Of a DNA stretch of 64,000 nt, positions 57,987-64,000 are shown one piece after another. The notes under the pieces were generated by a model. That model was not told the origin of the DNA and did no database searches. It saw nothing but the letters and a program-made list of their open reading frames with translations. The stretch is from Triticum aestivum (Eukaryota > Streptophyta > Magnoliopsida > Poales > Poaceae): assembly GCF_018294505.1 (NCBI RefSeq), contig NC_057809.1, positions 133,646,979 through 133,710,978 on the forward strand, written 5' to 3'. The position numbers and the translations under genes were made by a program. Numbering within the stretch: the stretch's first letter is position 1; every line of letters begins with the position of its first letter.

Positions 57987-60795
57987 CTAATGGCGCTTTT
58001 TCCTCTTCTTGCTTGAAACATCTTCTTGAAGTCGCTCGAAGTCTTCTTCATTGATGTCAGACTTTGCCAATTTGTAAGCAACGAGCTTCCGAAATTGAGG
58101 AATAATTTCCTGATACAAATGAAAAGGTGAACAACACATTAGGCATGACAAAAGAGAAGTGCTGGAAACTAAACATAGAGCAAGTATGGAGGAAGAACAA
58201 TTTCATGGCAACATACATCATCAAATTCCTTCATGTTCTTCCCATCCCAGATATCCATGTACATGATAGCATACAGAGCACAATTGTGGCTGCACAAGAA
58301 TTTTAAAATTCAGTAAAAGAAACTTGTTTAAAAAAATTCAAGTGAATAAAAGAGTTTAACAGAAAAGAGTGGATTCTCTATAATGATGCTTTTGTTTTAC
58401 TCACAGGTTGTTTTGCTGGGTGTAGTCCTCAGGAGAAATGCACTCAAAATTTTCGATGTTTTTGTATGTGTACCCAGAAGATTTGAAGAGGGTAGACATG
58501 TTGATGATCTATATTGAAAAGTAGTAGAGTTCAACAACCATAGAACTTCAATAAGAAAACGGTACTTAATTTTTGTTGAATGCCTAAACATACAGAAGCT
58601 TACAGGGCAGTTAGCAGTAAAAACAGATTATGTTACAAAGCGAAAGAAGTTAAAAGTAAAGGAAGAAAACAAACCAGGTTTGACGTTAACTTGTTGACAA
58701 GATTTTGAGGAACAGAAGATCTTGAATCAAAGAAATTGATAGTTTCAAACAAATTGTTGATGCAGAACAAAGACCAGTGGAATGAGTCAACTCTGGGGAA
58801 GTATAGCTGGATGGCAAAAAAAGTAGAAAAAACAGATAAGATGAGATAGAATGCAAAAAAAGAGAAATACTTGTGATGATAAAAGTTTTTTACCAGATCA
58901 CGCTTATGCAAGTTCTTTCCAGAGGTAATTTTCTTGAATTCTCTTAGGCAAGATCGAGAATTGAAGATTTTGGGGTCTACAAGCACCTTTTGCTGCAAAG
59001 TTAAATTAAAAAATAGATCATAACACCAAGAAACATAACTTCCATGAGTGTATCATGAACAAAAAGAAACATAGATGAGGAATAGAGAATTACCATGAAA
59101 TAGCTAGTAAAGCAATATTTTGAAGGGTCCTTGCTGTTTGGGTCTGGATTTTCATTCTCATAATTGAAAACTTGGACATAGGCATTGAATACTTCATTAT
59201 CAACATTTCCTATTGCCTTTAATGAATTATAGAAATTATCATACTCCACAGGAAAGCCATTGATATCAATAACAGTTGGACTGCACGATAAAAAAGAATA
59301 GAAACGCTTATTGAACAAATTGTACAAAAAACAAGAATGCATGATATTGAAAAAATTAGTTTGCACATTGAAATGACTTACTTATTGCCATTCTTGAAGA
59401 ATTTGTTTGCAAGGTATTTCTTATAAAACTCCTGAACATGAGGTTCAACAATCATCTTTGAAATCTTTTCCTGAGGAGATATTACTTTTGCTTTCCTTTT
59501 CTTTCTATTTCTCTTCTCTATTGTGCTTGGACCAGACATGTTTAGTGTAACATCAGATGACTGCTTCTCAGGTACTAGAGGATTTGTCCAATTAAGCAGT
59601 TGCATATAATAAGTATTGTGCTGACAACACAATGAAACATATAAAAAAAGACAGGACATTGCAAGAACAAAATCAGTGAAGCAAAAAGCAAAACAATGGA
59701 ACAGCAGGATGGGGAGATGATAAAAAAAATGTTTTGAGTTACCTTTGGGAACAGACTTGATAACTTCTTCGACTAATAAATCATCTCCATACTTCATGGC
59801 AATTTCAATGCCAGTTGCAACATTATCAATTGATTGTGAATTCAGATTTGTTGGCATGGAGGCATCTTCAATTATAATGTTGCTTCAATTATAATATGAT
59901 CTCGAGACTAGGATTGTTCTGAACTAGAAAAGGAGAGATGGGACAGGAAGATGATTCATTGTTTGGTGTCTGACTGGCAGGTCTAACATCACCTGGCTTT
60001 TGCTCATTCAGTAACTAAACATTTTCTCTCACAGAAAATGAGTTTCCAGTAAGAGGAGTTTCCTGCAGATTTACTGTCACAGAGTTGACATTTTGAGAAT
60101 CTATCTGATTTGCTTCAGTAACACTTGTAGGATGAACAGAATCCAGTGGTTCCGGGAATACAGTTGAGTTAGTATGAACTGCCTCAGAAATGGTACCTGG
60201 AAATGGCAAAAATAGTGATGTTAGAATGTGTTTACAGAATGAATGTATTTACCATAATAGTGATGTCAGGAATAGGAAACTGAGTACTAATAAAACTGCC
60301 TCATGAACAACAAATTGAGTGCTATGACTAGTTTGAGTAAAAGAAAAAATGTTGACCAAATGTGTTATCAGAATGAATATCATTTTCCACACCTGTTTGT
60401 GCTTGCTCATTTTCCTGGAATAGCTGAGGTAATGACACTTGCTTTTGAACTTCATCGGAAATTTGAACTTGGTTATCCTTGGTAACAACTGGAGTAGGAA
60501 TGACTCTGATATGGTCGTCAAATAAAGAACCTGTAATTGCCTCACTGTTAACTTGGAGTGTGCGATTGCCAGGATTTAATGGTTCTCTGAGAACATTTCT
60601 GTTGCTGGCTCTAGACAGAAGAACAATTGGATTCGTGGTTGAAGTGCCAGCATCATTGACTTGGCTGCTAGAATTTTGCTGTAAAGACAGGACAGTTGCT
60701 TTGAGTTCTGCTAGCATACTCTGTACATGCTCTTCATGGAACTTCTTCCGAATGACACCATATTTTGCAACTATTTCAGAGACTATCTTCATAAC
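57987..60795 (-). pseudogene. Ulp1/C48-like cysteine protease gene with catalytic residues kept, N-terminal part broken by a retrotransposon
   Basis: Minus-strand exons with GT-AG borders: 60393-60795, about 59900-60196, 59743-59865, 59382-59574, 59094-59280, 58894-58992, 58675-58806, 58405-58508, 58217-58289 and 57987-58109. From 59865 to the stop the frame is continuous across splices. The domain shows EFYKKYLANKFFKNGN, DINGFPVEYDNFYNSLK, catalytic His in RVDSFHWSLFCIN, Asp in FETINFFDSR, Gln in EDYTQQNN and Cys in LHNCALYAIMYMDIW, then a basic tail KKRKKRH. C48 proteases process SUMO-like modifiers; the substrate here is unknown. Upstream there is TAG near 60020 and a direct-repeat insertion (ATTATAATTGAAG twice, about 59873-59900) that shifts the frame. 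Any earlier exons are cut off by the LTR at 60818, 22 bp from the exon border. Confidence 0.75.
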
Positions 60796-62178
60796 CTATT
60801 AGTTTGAGCAAACAGAATGTCGGGGCAACTGATCCTCGAACACCTATGGGGCCGGCGGACCGGGCCCCTTTTGGTTCGGTGGGGGGCGGAGATCGCACGA
60901 AGAGCAGATCGAGGCGAGACACACGAGCGGTTTACCCAGCTTCGGAGCTCTCCGGAGAGATAACACTCCTACTGCTGCTTGTCTGGTTGTATTATCTGGT
61001 GTTCTTGCTCTCCAAAGTGAGAGTGTGATGTTCTCTGGGCTACGAATGAATCGAAGCAAACTGTCCGAGGCTTCGAATCTATGATCCGAACCCCCTCTAC
61101 GTTGCGCATGGGCCTCCTTTTATACGCTAAAGGGGTCACCGACAGGTGGCAACGCAAAGGAGGGTAAAAACATAAAAAGCGAGGCAGTTGGTACAGTTGC
61201 TTGTATAGTGCACCCTACCTAACTCTGACGGCAGGGGACAAGGGCATTAAATGCCCGTCTGAATCGCCCGAACAGTGCAAAAAAGGACCGTTAGGGGCGC
61301 CACCGTTCGCCACGATGGTGATCTTGTCAGCTTCGCATGCCACTGCGCACCGCTGGCTGCACAGCCTCCCGCCACGCGCGCCCGGAGAGGCCCCAAGAGC
61401 GACACGTTGGTGGATGCGCTGGAGCGTGGGCGCAGAGTGGCCGCCTGCCGCGGCAAGCGCCTTGCCGCTGCTGCTATCTTGTCGGGCCCGAAGGCTTGTC
61501 GCTCGCCGGGCTTCGAGGTACCTTGGTCAGTCTTCCCGGCAAGTCCTCTTGCCGGGGCCTTGTCGCCTTGCCGGAGCGCGTGGCGCGTCGCGGCAAGTTC
61601 CTTGGTGCGCCTTGGTTGGCCTTCCCGGCAAGCTCCTCTTGCCGGGGTCTTGTCTCCTTAGCTTAAATACTTTGTTCTTGGATGGCTCCAGGGGAACCTT
61701 GGGGGATCTGGCGTTTGCCCGACAAGCCTTGTCGCGGGGTGCTGCAACTGCCCGTGCACAAGTTCGGGGTACTAGGGTACCCCTATTCTAGTACACCGAC
61801 AGGAGCCCCCGGGCCTGGGCCAGACACGGTGCCGAGCGCTCTTGGGCCAGGCCCAATGCAGGGCACGGGCACACGCGGGCTGGGCCATGCCAATCTTGTT
61901 CCGTATCCACCGCACTCTCCCATAACGGCACGCGTTGATTGCGGCATCGTGGGAGAGATCGTGGGTGGTTGTTTAAGTGGAAGGCCTAAATGTCCGCCCC
62001 GTCCCTCTTTCTAAGCAGAGGAAACAGGGGCAGTTCGTTCCCCCTTGCTGCTTGCTGCTACTCCTTCTTCACAAACTCCGCCGCTCCCCTCTTCTTCTCG
62101 AAGCCGAGAGAGCAGCGCTCCGCCCCCCCCCCCATTGCCACCAGCATCACCACGTCGTCGACCTTCTCCACCACCTCC

Positions 62179-63980
62179 GCCATGGCCCCGAAAGGCGACA
62201 AGGGAAAGGGCGTGAAGTCGGCCGAGGCGCAGCGGCTCGCGGCGCTGCGGAAGGAGCGGGCGATCTGCACCCCCCAGCTCGAAGTGCAGGAGCTGAGGGA
62301 GTACTTCTACCTTTTTTGGGTGACGGAGACGCGTGCGCATCCGCGCACGAGGGTACTTCCGGCTGCTGCCTCGGAGTAGGCTCCAAATGGGTACCCGTTC
62401 TTCCTGCTATTCTTCTACTGCGGGCTCTGCCCGCCCTTCTCGGAATTCTTTTGTGATATTATGAACACGTATGGCTTCCGCCTCCTTGACTTCACCCCCA
62501 ATGCTGTCTTGATCATGGTGGTTTTCGCACACTTGTGCGAAAACTTTGTCGGAGTCCACCCTAGTGTAGCCCTTTTCCGCCACTACTTCATTCCTCGGGT
62601 AGAGAGAGGAGAGCCACTTGCCGGAGGGATTGCCTGGGTCTCGAGAGTCGGCAAGAAGGAGGCGTACTTGGATGGTGAGCTCCGCAGCAAGTGGGAGGAG
62701 TGGAGAGCGGAGTGGTGTTGGATCGTCGAGGAGGATCCGCAGCCCTTCACTGCCGTGCGCCAAACTCCAATAGTGCGCGGCAATGACTGGAGCAACATGG
62801 CCCCGGAAGACGAGAGGCTGAAGATCGCCATCACTAGGATTCTTCGCCTCAGGCTTGCCGGGCTGACCGTAGGTGCTGTCGGGGCAGATTTCCTCCGCCG
62901 CCGCATTGCCCCTCTGCGGGAGAGGAGGAGGCCCGCCTGGGAATTTAAGAATTCGGCGAACATCATGAGGCTGCGGCCGGGCCTCAACTACAACTTCACT
63001 GTCTTGGAGTTGGATGCAATGCTCTTGGAGTTATTCAAACGCGACTCCCAGCACCCATTCACACTGCTGAGGGGCGTAGTTCCTTTGTGCAATAACTCTT
63101 CGCTTGATCGGATCCGCGCCATGATGCCGTTGTGCGATTCACACGGCATCGTCCCCACTTGGCAAGAGCCTGCGGACGATGTTGTACGAGCGTTCTTTGA
63201 CACCTTGGAGGAGTTGCCGGTCCACGCTGACAAGCAGAAGAGCCTCACTCGTGACACCACCGACGAGGAGTTGCAGCTTATCGCTACTAGCTACTGCGGG
63301 TGTATTTGGGTTCACTGTGGAGGAGGCGGAGGCTGCAGAGGCGGCAAACCTTGCCGAACGCGCGGAGTTCATGGGCGAGGAGGAGCCTGCCGGTTCTGAA
63401 GCCGAGTCGAGCGAGGCCGGCGAGGAGGAGGCTGAGCCTTTAGAGAGCTTGCCGCAGGCGGAGCCCCCAGCCCCGCCAAGGAGGCGCCTTCGCAGGGCCG
63501 GGGACGCAGCAGGGCGGCAACCGGCTCCACAGCCGCCGAGCCGCGCGACGCGCTCTACCGCGGCAAGCAATGTTGCCGTGGGAGCGCCCCACACAACAGT
63601 GGCAATTGGGGCGGGATCTTCCCGGACCTCCACTACTGCCCCTGCCAAGCGCGCAAGGGATCCTACTCCTCCACCTCGCCGCGCCGAAGGAGGGCCGGAC
63701 TTCGATCTTTCCGCGCTCAGCTCCGACGAGGAGGAAGAAGAGTAAGTCTTTTTGGTGCTCTTGTAGTTCTTCAATCTTGCTGTTTATATCTTGTATCTGA
63801 CTTGCTCCAATCTGGGCTTCTTTCTTTTCAGAACACTGGCCCAGAGAGCGGCGAAGAGGGCCAAGGCCGCGGTGATCGTCATCGAAGATGACCCCACCTT
63901 GTCGATAGGGGGTGGGTCCGAGGTCACCTTGACGGACCTGGCAATCACTCCTCAAAGCAGCCCCTAGCGCAGCCCCCAGC
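62179..63980 (+). pseudogene. Sense-strand accessory gene with putative gypsy-type transposon domain, at least two exons, broken
   Basis: ATG at 62179 (MAPKGDKGKGVKSAEAQRLA). TAG at 62377-62379 interrupts the frame, then YPFFLLFFYCGLCPPFSEFF, MNTYGFRLLDFTPNAVLIMV and FAHLCENFVGVHPSVALFRH follow. This is the same kind of domain as in the antisense gene of element E (Transposase_28-like). A shift near 63285 leads to an acidic region (FMGEEEPAGSEAESSEAGEE) ending in Asp/Glu. An intron at 63742-63831 (GTAAGT...TTTTCAG) joins to TLAQRAAKRAKAAVIVIEDD. TAG at 63965-63967 and then a donor-like GTAAGTTC at 63981 suggest the gene continued and the stop is a mutation. Function unknown. Confidence 0.7.
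63742..63831 (+). other. Predicted intron in the sense accessory gene
   Basis: The donor GTAAGTCTTT follows an acidic exon end and the acceptor is TTTCTTTTCAG. Splicing keeps an open frame (E-E-T-L-A-Q), whereas read-through stops at once (TAA 63743-63745). Confidence 0.7.
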
Positions 63981-64000
63981 GTAAGTTCATAGTTTAACCT

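Larger units (their letters stand above)
41131..60817. mobile_element. Candidate Kaonashi-like MULE or composite: transposase plus two Ulp1-like genes and a satellite-like array
   Basis: Four components lie together with no retrotransposon between them: a decayed Ulp1-like gene (-), a FAR1/MULE transposase gene (+), a 5.4-kb GAACATTATT-rich block, and a second Ulp1-like gene (-). Kaonashi-type MULEs are known to carry ULP-like genes alongside a mudrA-like transposase, so the association is expected for that group. The right end is cut by the LTR at 60818. Terminal inverted repeats and a 9-bp target duplication were not found by eye, so the limits and the single-element interpretation are inference. 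Confidence 0.5.
60818..64000 (+). mobile_element. Gypsy-type LTR retrotransposon, 5' LTR and first exons (continues beyond window)
   Basis: The LTR 60818-61801 (984 bp) runs TGTCGGGGCAACTGATCC...GTACACCGACA and is followed by GGAGCCCCCGGGCCTGGGCC at the primer position. The candidate target duplication is CAGAA (60813-60817); the partner is outside the window. It is inserted in an intron of the Ulp1-like gene. The overlapping LTR frames (61201-61791 and others) are GC-rich shadows. The internal gene starts at 62179. Confidence 0.8.

Noticed and set aside
57424..57990. 188-codon plus-strand frame
   Set aside because: It starts inside the GAACATTATT array, shows no recognisable domain, and overlaps the end of the better-supported minus-strand gene.
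61201..62014. Frames of 110-196 codons in and just after the 60818 LTR
   Set aside because: They are shadow frames of a GC-rich LTR; the real gene begins at 62179 after the primer-binding position.
1..64000. tRNA, rRNA, centromeric satellite or single-copy host genes
   Set aside because: None was recognised on either strand. The only tRNA-like matches are retrotransposon primer-binding sites, and the C48-like and FAR1-like genes fit a transposon context.

Overview
This window is plant nuclear DNA, most likely from a Triticeae grass (wheat, barley, rye or Aegilops). I infer this from familiar Triticeae retrotransposon signatures: LTRs opening TGATACGTCTCC and closing ACTTGTGGGTTATCA, an LTR family opening TGAGGGAGTCCTGGATTAGG, and Athila-type primer-binding sites. 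I see no ordinary single-copy host gene, rRNA, tRNA or CRISPR. Nearly everything is mobile DNA, much of it nested. Family names are recalled by eye, not searched.

Layout. (1) 1-2658: the end of a Ty3/Gypsy 5' LTR with seven ~50-bp tandem repeats, a primer-binding site, and a reading frame of unknown function in the gag position. (2) 2659-6772 and 14030-18420: two diverged copies of a ~4.1-kb LTR-derived segment. They bracket a decayed Athila-type element (6773-13829, Sabrina-like) that has gag, protease and an extra ORF but no reverse transcriptase. Copy B carries a 942-bp solo LTR with a perfect GTATC target duplication, and copy A shows the empty site. (3) 18226-32016: a Gypsy element (H) whose gag is split by a second element of the same family (E, 21599-30712, TSD CTCGC). 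The junction has expanded into a tandem array of four LTRs and three partial gag segments with a 1.12-kb period. E has gag and protease, no visible RT or integrase, and a multi-exon antisense gene with its own TATA-like box next to the 3' LTR.

(4) 32017-33574: LTR and gag of another Gypsy element inserted in H. It is itself interrupted by an Athila-type (Fatima-like) element, 33575 to about 38327. (5) 38328-41130: non-coding LTR-like and GC-rich sequence.

(6) About 41.2-60.8 kb is the most distinctive part. An apparently intact seven-exon FAR1/MULE transposase gene (48651-51944, +, 881 aa predicted) is divergent from a decayed gene with a degenerate Ulp1/C48-like domain (42129-46432, -). It is convergent with a second Ulp1/C48-like gene that keeps a His-Asp-Gln-Cys constellation (57987-60795, -). 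Between the transposase and this second gene lie ~5.4 kb of AT-rich DNA built from GAACATTATT words, including a 2.28-kb tandem duplication. This resembles Kaonashi-type MULEs, which pair a transposase with ULP-like genes. I could not find terminal inverted repeats, so the element boundary is unproven.

(7) 60818-64000: the 984-bp 5' LTR and first exons of another Gypsy element. It inserted just upstream of an exon of the second Ulp1-like gene. It carries, in sense orientation, the same kind of 'putative gypsy type transposon' domain that E carries in antisense.
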